Source: Owenia fusiformis (taxonomy: Eukaryota; Annelida; Polychaeta; Sabellida; Oweniidae). From it: DNA of 64,000 bases. How positions within the stretch are numbered: position 1 is the first letter of the stretch; the number at the start of each line of letters is the position of its first letter. The DNA is taken from positions 22,631,985 through 22,695,984 of the forward strand of contig CAIIXF020000004.1 of the NCBI GenBank assembly GCA_903813345.2. The letters are read 5' to 3'. A model generated the notes under the pieces. The model worked only from the letters and a program-made list of their open reading frames with translations. It searched no databases and was not told the DNA's origin. A program made the position numbers and the translations under genes. This document shows, piece by piece, positions 35,101 to 52,436 of the stretch.

Positions 35101-35185
35101 ATTTACTGCTGCACCCAGAGCCATCTTTTGGTAAAATCTTGCATCTTGAGAATCCTGAGGGGGCCATGGTTGCTTGGTTGTTTCA
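32146..35185. other. Non-coding; probable SERP1 3' untranslated region near its right end
   Basis: No exon recognised between the SINE and the SERP1 stop codon. On minus, AATAAA signals for SERP1 are available at 34826-34821 and further down. Poly-T/A stretches lie at about 34555-34580. A 12-bp perfect hairpin is at 34854-34879. Confidence 0.5.
34854..34879. promoter_or_regulatory. Perfect 12-bp hairpin in presumed SERP1 3' UTR
   Basis: tctgctacaaag, two bases, then ctttgtagcaga: a perfect inverted repeat with a 2-nt spacer, about 310 bp after the SERP1 stop. As RNA the stem would need to open one or two pairs to form a loop. No function is claimed. Confidence 0.45.
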
Positions 35186-41271
<6,086 letters not shown>

Positions 41272-41622
41272 TTTGTAATGTTTAGTTGGTTATCTAACCC
41301 GTATCTGTAAAGTTATTTCCAAAAATATGGCAAGTTGTGAATTTGCGTATCTTCTTCCAACTTTATTTTTCAAAAAGACCGAAGAGCATCTAAATTTTCT
41401 ATCTACGCAAATATATAGTCCGTTAAAATCCGGAATATATCAATGTTATTTGTGGTAAATTTTTTACAAAAAAGAAATCTTTTAGCCTAGATTAGTGATG
41501 AATCGGCCAAATCGGTCCAATTAATGTTCCAAATTCTTCGCAAAATGCAACGCGCAATAATTATACGAACTATTTTGTGCTGACGTGGGCGAGACTTCTC
41601 GTGAATTTCGGCGAGAATCAAG
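41272..41622. promoter_or_regulatory. Bidirectional SERP1/EIF2A promoter region
   Basis: The two start codons are 351 bp apart and diverge, so both promoters must lie here. There is no obvious TATA box close to either ATG. The interval is not CpG-rich overall, but CG dinucleotides cluster towards EIF2A (about 41530-41640). Exact start sites cannot be read from sequence. Confidence 0.75.
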
Positions 41623-44600
41623 ATGTCTGCGCCCATGAGTTTTCTTGCGGGTAAAAATTGATTACATTTTAGTGATTTTTCCAATAGATATACATGATAG
41701 ATAACCATTATTGTGTGTAGATTACTCTATAAACATAATTATTTAGAATTTTAAGTTCAAAAATATCTTACCTATCATTGAGTTTGCCGTTACTGTGAAT
41801 ATGGAGTGGGATCAAAAATTGATGTTCATCATCATATTATTTGTAGAAAAATGGAAAAATGATTTGAACACTTATCCTATATTGAGAACGTACAAATTAT
41901 TTAAAAATGATTTTGGTAAAGAATTGTACTTGAAATTAGACAATAAAAAGTATAGATTGGCTACAAGTAGATTTAGAATGAGTTCTCATCAGTTAGCAAT
42001 TGAGACTGGAAGACATACAAAGCCAAAACCAAAACCTTTAGAGGAAAGATTATGTAATATTTGTAAAGATGTAGAGGATGAATGTCATTTCTTTTTAGCT
42101 TGTACAAAAAATGATGAGAATAGGCAAATATTATATACAAAAGCCCGTGAAATTTTACCTAACTTGGATTTACAAAGTGAAAATTTATTTGTCAATCTTA
42201 TTTCTAATAAAAATGTAACCTTGCAAAGACATATTGGCAAATTCATTTACCATTCATTTAAGAATTTAGCATGGTCATAATGCATTGTGTGTGCACCACA
42301 CTATTATTGTTACCATATATATTTTTATATATTTTTTGTATTTTTTAGTTTAGTTGGTGTTTTGTAGTTTAGATATGTAGTCTACCATAGTTCTGACTAA
42401 TGTAATCATGTTATGATACTATATGTCAATAAAAGTTATATATATATATCATACTGATAGCCTAATGGGAGGGGGGGCACTTCAAACACTTGTCAATTCT
42501 GAAAATTATCATGAAAATTCTTGTTAGAGCTATCTGAGTATTTCTAACATATCAGACTTGTCAGGTGGTGACAAATAGCTAATAGAGAACGGGGAAGCAA
42601 TACTGTCCATGTCTGTCAATAGCACTTGCGCTACACGCTAAATGTTGATATGGTATGATATGTAGGTACACATAATTGTCGGACACTCGGTGCAGGCCTT
42701 CCTTTGTCCGACAATTACCTACATGGGCAACATTGCTTTCCTGTCCTCTTTACTGTCCCCGAATAGTGGGAACTTTGATTATAAGCTGATTATAAAAAAC
42801 AGAAATGTTTGTGACTACTTTGAATTTAAAAAATAACCAATCAAATGACCATATTGAAACAGTTTATGTAAAAATAGAAACATTTATATTTATCCTAACT
42901 TTTGTATATTTTAGTTTGTTTTGTAGTTTAGCTATCATATCTGTGTCCTCTTATATTTTGGTACTTCTCTTCCATGTTATTTTCGGAAAAAATTAACATG
43001 GCTGAAACTCCCTAAATTACAAAAGGCCACAGCTTTGCTGCATATTATACATTACTATCTGAAATATACAAAAGTTAGGATAAATATAAATGTTTCTATT
43101 TTTACATAAACTGTTTCAATATGGTCATTAGATTGCTTATTTTTTAAATTCAAAGTAGTCACAAACATTTCTGTTTTGACTGTACACAGATTATGAAAGT
43201 AAAATTCCCCTTCCATATCTTCAATTGTCAGAGGAGGGTATAGCTAGGTGTTGTTGATTGAGGGTAATTGTAGCATTCACCGTGTGTATTTTCAGTGCGT
43301 GGTTCTGAAGGGGTGTACCTCAAAGATGGCCCACCCTCATATGAAAACAAAGAGGATTTCGTTGGGTAAGGGCATTTCATATTCACTCTATAATACCTAA
43401 CCATAACATATTTTATAGCATAAGCAAGAGTGTTTTACTTTCAAAGGTTTTACTGTATACTGTATTATAAATGTGGTATTGACATGATGATGTTTGACAT
43501 AAGACCTGTCTAATAGAGGTTTATTTAACATTAAGTCAGTTGGTCTTCAAACTCTGAAAAGTGTTCCACTAAAAGAGGTGTTTCACTGAACAGGTTTGCA
43601 TGGAAAAGTAGGAATTCTCTCATATTGTATATTGGGATGATTACTGCTCACTGTGCAACTTGCAATTTTAAAGTTTTCTGTATTTATTTCATATAGTTAA
43701 GAAAACAATTCAATGTTTCCCCTGTTCTTATTGCAGAGACCAGACAAAGGTGTGTAAGGCTTTCACATTCAGCAGAGATGGGACGCTGTTTGCATGGACC
43801 AATGGTAGAAGGTATGTCAATTTCCTTTAAAGTGTCTCACATATTCGATCAAAACTTGCCATGCAAACATGTTAGTCTACTTTACAGGCCCCCCTTGCTG
43901 TAACAAGGAACCCAAAACACATTAAAACGTAAACATAAACCAATTAGCCACTTCACTATGAAAGTGGGGGGTGTTAGCAAATAGCAGAATACGCTGTGTG
44001 CATGGAGTATACAATATCAGTGGTCATTTACTGTGTCAACTTAGTAACCCTTGCATATCGTGCTCACTCAAGTATTGAATAATTTTTTTTATGATCTAAA
44101 TGTTTGTGGTTTATAAAAAAATGTGATATATTTTAGTTAGAAATACATTAATTTATATATTCATTCAAACAGCACTAGAATGCGGGAAGAAAGAGCAATG
44201 GTGACAAAATGCAGACAGAATTTTCCGTTAGGGTTTCAAACATTTCTGGACACAATCATACATGTACTTCATGTGTACTGTTATTTTTAGTGCTGTATTT
44301 ATAGATATAATTTCACGTATTAAAATCATATTTTCCAGCAATGACTTCAAATTCGGAACCACACCCATATCACATTTTCTTCAATATCTCCAAACATATG
44401 TAAACATTGACCATGTGCATATAAATTATAAATTCAGATTTCACGAGCTCTTTCCTATTCGAGTACCTCATACACCCCTGCATGGATTTGAGTTGGATTC
44501 GCCTTTTATACGTGAGCCGATACACATCGCAAACGCTGATTGGATAAAGATTGCGAGAATCTTTAAATGTTATGAGGATTGCATTTAGGGCAATTTGAAG

Positions 44601-47600
44601 TTTGAAATTTGAAACTTGAAATTTCCAAGTCCAATGTCACCCTGTTAAAAATCTCTAGAAAAGGCTGAAATATTTAGAATACATTTTCAGGATTAGATTA
44701 TAATTTTCAGATTTTCAAACAACTTTCAATTAATAGCATCACTACATGACCTAGATTCTCAGTAATCAGGCACAAGATAGGAATTTCTAATTTTGGTTTA
44801 CTCAATTTTGAAAAGTTATGATGTTATTTTCAGTGAACAGGTTATTCCATTATTACAAGATTATCTTTTTTGGTTACCCTTAAAACTTTTTCCAAAAATG
44901 GAGAGTTACATTTGGTTAGCCTGTGTGACAATCATGATATTAATTTTTATTGTACATGTAGCCTACATGTTATATCCAAATCCATGTGTTACAATTCCTA
45001 TGGGTCACCGACTCACCGTGTATCAGTGTATAACAATTGTAACACTATTTTTCAGTGTACAGGTCATCTCATTGCCAGGAGTACAGTTAGTACAGGATAT
45101 TGAGAAACCACGGACGACAGGTGTAGAAATTTCCCCGCATAAAAACCTCATTGCATTATGGGAAAGCTATAAAGGTAAGTCTGCTTGCGATGCGAAATAC
45201 ATCAAGGTTATATCCATATAAAGTTTTGCGTGCTAAGAAGGGATGATCTCTAGAGGTTCATCTTTATATGAAGATGTGTTCATCTATGAATTCTGGTATA
45301 TTTCCTCATGTTTATCTATGAATTCTGGGATATTTCCTCATCTATGAATTCTGGGATATTTCCTCATCTATGAATTCTGGGATATTTCCTCATGTTCATC
45401 TATGAATTCTGGAATATTTCCTCATGTTCATCTATGAATTCTTTGATATTTCCTCATGTTCATCTATGAATTCTGGGATATTTCCTCATGTTCATCTATG
45501 AATTCTTTGATATTTCCTCATGTTCATCTATGAATTCTGGGATATTTCCTCATGTTCATCTATGAATTCTGGGATATTTCCTCATGTTAATCTCTGAATT
45601 CTTGGATATTTCCTCATGTTCATCTATGAATTCTGGGATATTTCCTCATGTTAATCTCTGAATACTGGGATATTTCCTCATGTTAATCTCTTAATTCTGG
45701 GATATTTCCTCATGTTCATCTATGAATTCTTTGATATTTCCTCATGTTCATCTATGAATTCTGGGATATTTCCTCATGTTCATCTATGAATTCTGGGATA
45801 TTTCCTCATGTTTATCTATCCTCCTCTGCTTTTAGGTGAAGGAGAGCCCAATTTGAGTTTGTATGATCTCAAATCAGGAACTTTAGTGAAGAGTTTTATC
45901 CAGAAGAAGCAGCAAGGATGGTAAGGAAAATAAACAACTCATGATGTAATACCTCCTAATGAACTCCCTGGTGAACTGGCCCCTGGTGAACTGGCCCCCT
46001 GGTGAACTGGCCCTTGGTGAAATCATCTCATTATCCTTGGATACATTTTTAGCTTTAGTATAAAAGAAGCAAAAGAAAAGGTTAATATAATATGTGCTTT
46101 TTTGCTCACAAGGTGCCCCTAGTTTTATATATGACTGTTTTTACTCACCAGGTGTCCCCAGTGGAGTGCAGATGAAGAGATCTGTTCACGCCTCGTGAAT
46201 AATGAATTGCAGTTTTACGAGAAGAATAATTTCTGTAAGTATGTGTTCAAGAGGCACAAATTCTAAACTCTTTTATTTTGCTTTTATCTGAACAATTTTT
46301 ATTCAATGTCTGATTGTAATAAGACATTATTCAATTGGATTGATTAAATGGTTATTGATCCCTGACAGACCCCTGCATTAAATGTTGAATCTGTTTTATA
46401 TTTGCAGCCACAATTGCCAATAAACTTCACTTACAAAAGGTGCAAGAGTTTGCATTGAGCAGGGGTCCTCCACCTTACCATATCGCAGTATACGTCCTAG
46501 GTTCTAAGGTAAATATGGTTATGTTTTTTGATTCAAAATAGAGTGGAAAAGAGTGGAATAAGCAAGGAATAAAGTAAACAGGCATGTAGCCAACATTCTA
46601 AATTGTATAGAAATGCAAGAAAATCAGACACTTCATTCAAATTTTATAGAGAAATTGAGTGGAATAAGCATGACCTTGGCAAAATATAGGCAGACGGAAT
46701 ACAAATTGAGCAAGGAATAAAGTAAACAGGCATTTATCTGACACTTTGAATTGTATAGAAATACAAGAAAATAAAGCAGGTTATATATAATTATCTATTT
46801 ATTTTTTATTCATACCCACATTTAGATTTTCCAAAAAGTATTTTTGTTTACATGGACCCGGATTTTTGTAGGGTCAGCCATCATTTGTGAGAATCTACAA
46901 ATATCCTGCCCTTGGTGGACTAAACTCAGCCCTGGCTAATAAAAGTTTCTTCCAAGCTGATAAGGTACAGATGCTGTGGAACAGTAATGGTGAGTGGTTT
47001 TACATTTCAAACATTTTTGGGCATTCTAGGAAAATGTTAAGGTGGCCATTTGGAACAGTCATGGTGAGTGGTTTTACATTTCAAACATTTTTGGGCATTC
47101 TTGGAAAATGTTAAGGTGGCCATTTGGAACAGTAATGGTGAGTGGTTTTACACTTCAAACATTTTTGGGCATTCTGGGTAAATGTTAAGGTGGCCATTTG
47201 GAACAGAAATGGTGAGTGGTTTTACATTTCAAACATATTTGGGCATTCTGGGAAAATGTTAAGGTGGCCATTTGGAACAGTCATGGTGAGTGGTTTTACA
47301 CTTCAAACATTTTTGGGCATTCTGGGAAAATGTTAAGGTGGCCATTTGGAACAGTAATGGTGAGTGGTTTTACACTTCAAACATTTTTGGGCATTCTGGG
47401 AAAATGTTAAGGTGGCCATTTGGAACAGTAATGGTGAGTGGTTTTACATTTCAAACATGTATTGTAGTCCTCTTGGGCTTATGGATGTACGTCTTTGTGT
47501 GTATTTTTAAAATTTTAAAGATGCAAGTGCAGACTAATGCCAAGATCTTGTTAGGTTTTGGGCATGGTGGGTAAATTACTTGGTGGCCATTTTGAATACA

Positions 47601-50600
47601 TGTATTTCAATAAAAAAAGTATGATATAAATTATTTATCACTTTGTGTCTGGTTTGAATTCAATGTTTGGGTGCTAATAGTAGGCTAACTATGAAACTTT
47701 AGATTTGTGATAAATCAATTCAATAAATATGTTCTCCTTTTACAAAAGATTTAATATGTGTGTTCTTATCCAGCAACAAATTTAGTGTTTGTGTTCTATT
47801 TCAGCGACGGGTGTTCTAGTACTAACTACCAATGAAACTGCTGATACTTCATACTATGGTGACCAGAAACTTCATTTTGTTGGCAGCAATGGAGAAAGCT
47901 GCATGGTGTCCTTTGGTGAGTAGAAATATTTTGGAAAACATTTTTGTAAAACTTGTAAACATAAAATTAATAAAAATATTATCGTTAAATTGTGTTTGTT
48001 TAATGGTTAATATCCTTTACTTTCCCTTTGACAAAATAAACATTATGATGCTTATCTCGCTGTTTTTAATAAAATTCAAACACCCGTTGCTGAAATAGAA
48101 CAGCTTGATCTCATCGCAGATAAATCAGTTGAATCAACCATGACAGATCATTAAATCAGTTTTAATCTTGAGACATTCCGACCAAATCAGTTCAAATCCT
48201 TTTTTTGTTTTAGCTAAAAATTGGCTTATATATCACATAGAATGAAACCCAAAGGACCTGATTCAATACTGTGTAGTGTACAGGTTTATACCCTTTTGTT
48301 ATTCCAACTAAAATGGGCCTATTATATATCACATACAATATGACCCAAAGGACCCAATGCAATTCTGTGTAGTGAATGGGTTCTTACCCTTTTGTTTTTT
48401 CAGCTAAAAATGGACCCATATATCACATAGAATGGAACCCAAAGGACCCGACGCAGTTCTGTGTACTGTACGGATTTATGCCAGCCAAGGCAACATTGTT
48501 TAACTTAAAGTGTGAGCCAATCTTTGACTTTGGGACAGGACCAAGGAATGCTTGTTACTACAACCCACAGGGAACAAATATCCTTTAAAATATTTTTATT
48601 TCTTGAACTAAATCACACATTTTAAAACATGATTTGTGTAAATTGAATACTTAAGTTAACATTGTTTAAGTTAATTAGAGACGTTTTGATGAAATATTCT
48701 AGGAAAAGATTTCTTGTGCTTTGCGGTATGAAAGAGAACCTTATCTAGGGAACAAAATATTACAAGCAAGTTGCCACGGAAATAATTGTTGTTTGTTTTT
48801 TTAATTTCCTTGACTAACCCACTTCTGTGCTTGGCTGGTTTCGGCAACTTACGAGGCCTTATGGAATTCTGGGATGTAAAACAGAAGAAATTAATTAGCA
48901 ATCCAACTGCTGCAGATACGACGCAACTTTACTGGTGTCCAGATGGGGAACACATTACCACGGCAACTACATCTCCTAGACTACGAGTTGGCAATGGGTA
49001 AGGATTTTTAAACTAAATGTGCAAAAATTTGGTTTCTATCGTTTTTTGATAGTTCAAAACCTTTTGTTTGTCCCATTCTCTCCTGATGTACCTTTTAGAA
49101 AGTGAATTGAATTCTTTGGCCGTTTCAAATTTTTAACCTCAGTATGTCACTCATTGAAATTTACATTTGAATGATACATAATACAGTAGTAGAGGTTGGA
49201 ATTTCTAGTGGTAGAGTTAGATCAGAGCTTACATTTAATGAGAGACTCATTGGCTAACCAATAAGGTGTCATATATAATACAAAAATCTGAATGTTTAAA
49301 ATGTTGTACAATTTCAAAGAGGCCGATGTTCCCCTCAAAATGACAGATTTTGCCAATATATGTCCATTTGCCAATATTCTATGGAAACCCCTACATGGGA
49401 CATAATTATAAAATAATCTTTAAAAATGTTTCTTTTTCATAATTAGCAGCTACAAGACTTGGCACTACACAGGTGTTCTCCTGCATGAAACCAAAACACC
49501 ATCGAGGGCAAAAATCTGAATTTTTAAAAATGTTTCTTTTTCATTATTAGCTACAAGACTTGACACTCTCTCAGGTGTTTTTCTGCATGAAACCAAAACA
49601 CCATCAGGGGCAAAAATCTGAATTTTTAAAAATGTTTCTTTTTCATAATAAGCAGCTACAAGACTTGGCACTTTCACAAGCATTTTTCTGCATGAAACCA
49701 AAACACCATCAGGGGCAAAAATCTGAATTTTTAAAAATGTTTCCTTTTCATTATCAGCTACAAGACTTGCCACTTTCACAAGTGTTTTTCTGCATGAAAC
49801 CAGAACACCATCAGGGGCAAAATTCTGAATTATTAAAAATGTTCCTTTTTCATAATTAGCTACAAGACGTGGCACTACACAGGAGTTCTTCTGCATGAAA
49901 CCAAAACACCATCAGGGGCAAAACTCTGAATTATTAAAAATGTTTCTTTTTCATAATTAGCTACAAGACGTGGCACTACACTGGTGTTCTCCTGCATAAA
50001 ACCAAAACATCATCCAATTTTTAAAAATGTTTTTTTTCAAAATTAGCTACAAGACTTGGCACTACACTGGTGTTCTCCTGCATGAAACCAAAACATCATC
50101 CAATTTTTAAAAATGTTTTTTTTCAAAATTAGCTACAAGACGTGGCACTACACGGGTGTTCTTCTGCATGAAACCAAAACATCATCCAATTTAAAAATTT
50201 TTTTTTTTCATAATTAGCTACAAGACGTGGCACTACACGGGTGTTCTCCTGCATGAAACAAATACACCTGCAGGCCTTGAATTGTGGGATGTACGATGGC
50301 AGCCAGTCCCAGAGGGAACCTTCCCGCCAAAACCGTTGTCTTATAAACCAGTGCAATCTACAGTGGCGCCACCTCCTTCAAATGGTAAGAAAGAAGAACC
50401 AAGTCAAAGATGTGTTTTGTATTTTCATTTCAAAATGTTTTTTTCAAACAGCTTTTTAAAATTTTCATATCAAGTCATAAATAAAGGTACAAGTTAATTT
50501 CTTTTTTCAGATATAATTTTAAATATTTGTTTACAGTAATTATTTACATTTTGAATATTTTAAAGAAAATGTTTTTGTTTTCTTAACCTTATTTTATTGC

Positions 50601-52195
50601 ATTTAAACCATTGGAGCCTGAGTAAATTCTCAATATTCACATAAAAATGTGAAAAATATTACCCATTCCAATAATGATTTATTAAAGTTCTAAGAATTCT
50701 CATCATGTGGAATGAGGGTGTACCAAATGTATTTTCTTTTTTTTCCAGTGAAAGCTGGAGTCTACAGACCTCCAGGGGCAAAGGGAGTGCCATCAACATT
50801 CAAACTACATGATATTGAACCCCCTTCCAATGCCAAGCCAGCAAGTGCAGGTAAATTTTGAAAAAAAAAATAGAATATGATGAAAAATTGTGTGACTCCT
50901 ATGATATTATGTACATGTACATGTATATCGTATATGTTAATGTAACTGCTTTCTAATGTTTTTTCTATGAATAAAAAAAGGAATAAAAAAAGTCCTAGTA
51001 GGTGCGACAACTGGCAAAAGAAATCTTGCCATCATGATAGCAAAAAAACATTCATTGGCTTATTTTAGAAAAATTGAAATATATTACATGGATCTATAGA
51101 ATATCAGAAATATCACTGGCTGATAATTTACTGTAAACAAATAACTTGATAGTTGTTAGGTAAAGTTTTAAGGAAACTTTCTTTTCTGTAAATATCAAAA
51201 CATTGGCCTGAATGATAAACATGTGTGTGCCAGATTGAAAGATTGAATTCTGCTCTTTATATTTGTATTGCACCAACTTGAGGTATGTTACCATTGGAAA
51301 GGTGATTAAAATAGAAAAGTAGTAAGCATATGTATCCAAACAACAGGTTTACAAGATTCGTGTTTTTTTAGAATTGTCAAAAGCTGCGCTGAAGAATAAG
51401 AAAAAGCGTGAAGCGAAAGCAAGAGCTAAAGAAGAGGTAAGAGTTGTCTTGAAAAACCTTAAAAAGATGTTCATATTGGTTAAATATGTGAATATAGCTT
51501 CACAACCATCCAAAACCATTTTTTATTTATTATTTATTGGAATTTTTATTGTTTTGGTCAGAGGTCATTTAAACAATTTGACATTCAGTATTAGCCATTT
51601 TTTCAGATATGTTTACCAAATCCTTCATGTAGTGTTTCAAAAATGCCTTGTTTACCATTTCAGCATCCAGAGGAGTTTAGTCCCGCCCCGACACCAGTAC
51701 CTCAAGCAGCGCCATCTAGTGGTGATCCCGAGACTGACAAGAAAGTACGAAATCTCAGAAAGGTAAGGCAAGCTTGAAGTGAGCCTTGTAATCAATTTGC
51801 CATTTATTTTTGGAATATATTCTGTTAATATCAACTTACAAGTGTTCATGCTCATATCCATTTGAAGGGGCCCATACTGTCAATTTATACAGTTGGTCGC
51901 AGTCTCGATATTTGGATCATTTAAAGATCTTGGCTTTTTTACAATGTGAGTCCAGCAAAAGGTGCAATTTTGAAATATCAGGCCCATTTAATGTCTGAAA
52001 TATTAGGCCCATTTTATGCCAGAAATGAAATCAACTTTTCTAATAAATGTATTTGTATATTTTCAGAAACTGCAAGCTATAGAAAAGTTGAAGCAGCAAC
52101 AGAAAGAAGGGAAAACGCTGGAGAAAAACCAACTAGACAAACTAAAGACTGAAAGTGCTTTATTAGAAGAAATGAAAGCTTTGCAAATTCGATGA
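41623..52195 (+). CDS. EIF2A: Eukaryotic translation initiation factor 2A
   Basis: Binds initiator tRNA and supports non-canonical initiation, in the cytosol. Sixteen exons: 41623-41650, 43296-43365, 43737-43811, 45056-45174, 45836-45920, 46152-46234, 46408-46508, 46872-46989, 47805-47915, 48404-48577, 48823-48997, 50218-50384, 50749-50850, 51372-51436, 51664-51762, 52067-52195. The sum is 1701 nt: 566 aa plus stop, against 585 in human. The N-terminus MSAPMSFLAVRGSEGVYL, propeller motifs such as LANKSFFQADKVQMLWN, GFMPAKATLFNLKCEPIFDF and AGFGNLRGLMEFWDVK, and the lysine-rich helical tail from about residue 470 (SKAALKNKKKREAKARAKEE) match the family. All introns are GT-AG except intron 10, which is AT-AC. 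Confidence 0.96.
41795..42450 (+). mobile_element. LINE 3' end in EIF2A intron 1
   Basis: The open frame 41795-42280 encodes a LINE C-terminal domain: RFRMSSHQLAIETGRH, then a zinc-knuckle-like CNICKDVEDECHFFLAC. A short 3' UTR with AATAAA at about 42429 and a (TA)n tail follows, as in many invertebrate LINEs. The reverse transcriptase itself is absent (5' truncation). It is a different lineage from the one at 5436-7962. Confidence 0.85.
42655..42735. repeat. Small inverted repeat (hairpin)
   Basis: taattgtcggaca and tgtccgacaatta are complementary and about 25 bp apart, with tgtaggta/tacctaca extending the stem imperfectly. It may be a short MITE in EIF2A intron 1. Confidence 0.7.
42799..43176. 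mobile_element. Foldback element with 113-bp nearly identical arms
   Basis: Arms 42799-42911 and about 43064-43176 are inverted copies with only about three differences; they start aacagaaatgtttgtgacta. The spacer is about 150 bp. High arm identity suggests recent movement or arm conversion. It ends about 120 bp before EIF2A exon 2. Confidence 0.88.
45240..45825. repeat. 33-bp minisatellite before EIF2A exon 5
   Basis: About 17 units of tcatctatgaattctgggat plus atttcctcatgt. The last unit ends about 15 bp before the exon 5 acceptor, so the array forms a long pyrimidine-rich approach to that acceptor, but exon bases are not copied. Confidence 0.92.
46970..47460. repeat. 74-bp repeat that multiplies the EIF2A exon 8 donor
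   Basis: The real donor (AACAGTAATG then GTGAGT, intron from 46990) recurs with exact 74-bp spacing at 47064, 47138, 47212, 47286, 47360 and 47434. Each unit copies roughly the last 15-20 exon bases (ggccatttggaacagtaatg) and about 50 bp of intron. Seven consensus donors therefore stand in a row. 74 is not a multiple of 3, so using the next donor shifts the frame. Confidence 0.93.
47518..47596. repeat. Dispersed copy of the 600-bp repeat family
   Basis: agatgcaagtgcagacta, atgccaagatct and ttggtggccattttgaat match the block at about 2745-2835 and 3350-3440. It directly follows the donor array, whose units contain the similar word ggtggccattt. Confidence 0.82.
48197..48400 (+). pseudogene. 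Two decayed copies of the start of EIF2A exon 10
   Basis: Copies at about 48205-48290 and 48300-48385 match the first 80 bases of exon 10 and its acceptor region (ttatatatcacatagaatg, aacccaaaggacc). Copy 1 keeps an AG acceptor but has an in-frame TGA where exon 10 reads TGG. Copy 2 has lost the AG. The period is about 95-100 bp. These are upstream decoys produced by tandem duplication of the acceptor side. Confidence 0.88.
48578..48822 (+). other. U12-type AT-AC intron (EIF2A intron 10)
   Basis: The 5' site is ATATCCTT (48578-48585), the exact minor-spliceosome AT-AC consensus. TTCCTTGAC (48806-48814) matches the U12 branch-point consensus TTCCTTRAC. The intron ends ...CCCAC at 48822, with the branch A 9 nt before the end. 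Splicing there joins GGA ACA A to TT CTG and restores GTILCLAGFGNLRG, as the family requires. No GT-AG alternative gives this protein. Confidence 0.95.
49440..50217. repeat. Eight decoy copies of the EIF2A exon 12 acceptor
   Basis: Each unit (spacing about 100 bp, later about 85 bp) contains cataattag followed by gctacaagacgtggcact and about 25 more exon-like bases (gtgttctcctgcatgaaac). Units start near 49446, 49551, 49652, 49756, 49858, 49961, 50045 and 50132; the real exon follows at 50218. The units closest to the real exon are the most alike, which suggests stepwise growth from the exon outwards. Confidence 0.92.
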
Positions 52196-52430
52196 CAATA
52201 ACGAGTCATGAACTTTAGCTTGAAGTGTAAATACAAAACTTTTGTTATGCTGAAATATACAGTGAAGTATATTAGACATCAAGAGAAACTCTAGTTGTTT
52301 GATGATAAACTGAAAGTGAAGATGGAAGCCTGAATAACGCTTTATTGAACTTCAAATGAATCCCCAGAATGCATGCATGTGGGACTCCAGTATGTAAATT
52401 AAAATGCTTTCTGTTAATCATCGAAAGAAA

Positions 52431-52436
52431 AATAAA
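52431..52436 (+). terminator. EIF2A polyadenylation signal (likely)
   Basis: AATAAA lies about 236 bp after the stop codon; it is the first canonical signal downstream. Another possible site is near 53648. Confidence 0.55.

Noticed and set aside
44793-45221. 142-codon frame with a hydrophobic stretch before EIF2A exon 4
   Set aside because: It is EIF2A exon 4 plus read-through into the preceding intron. The hydrophobic part is AT-rich intron sequence. A cagtgaacaggttatt at 44828 resembles the exon start (cagtgtacaggtcatc) but the similarity stops after about 15 bases.
46887-47574. Overlapping plus-strand frames of 64-94 codons
   Set aside because: EIF2A exon 8 read into the 74-bp donor array; the repeated peptide is a by-product.
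49465-49896. Minus-strand frame of 143 codons
   Set aside because: Antisense reading of the acceptor-decoy array of EIF2A exon 12.
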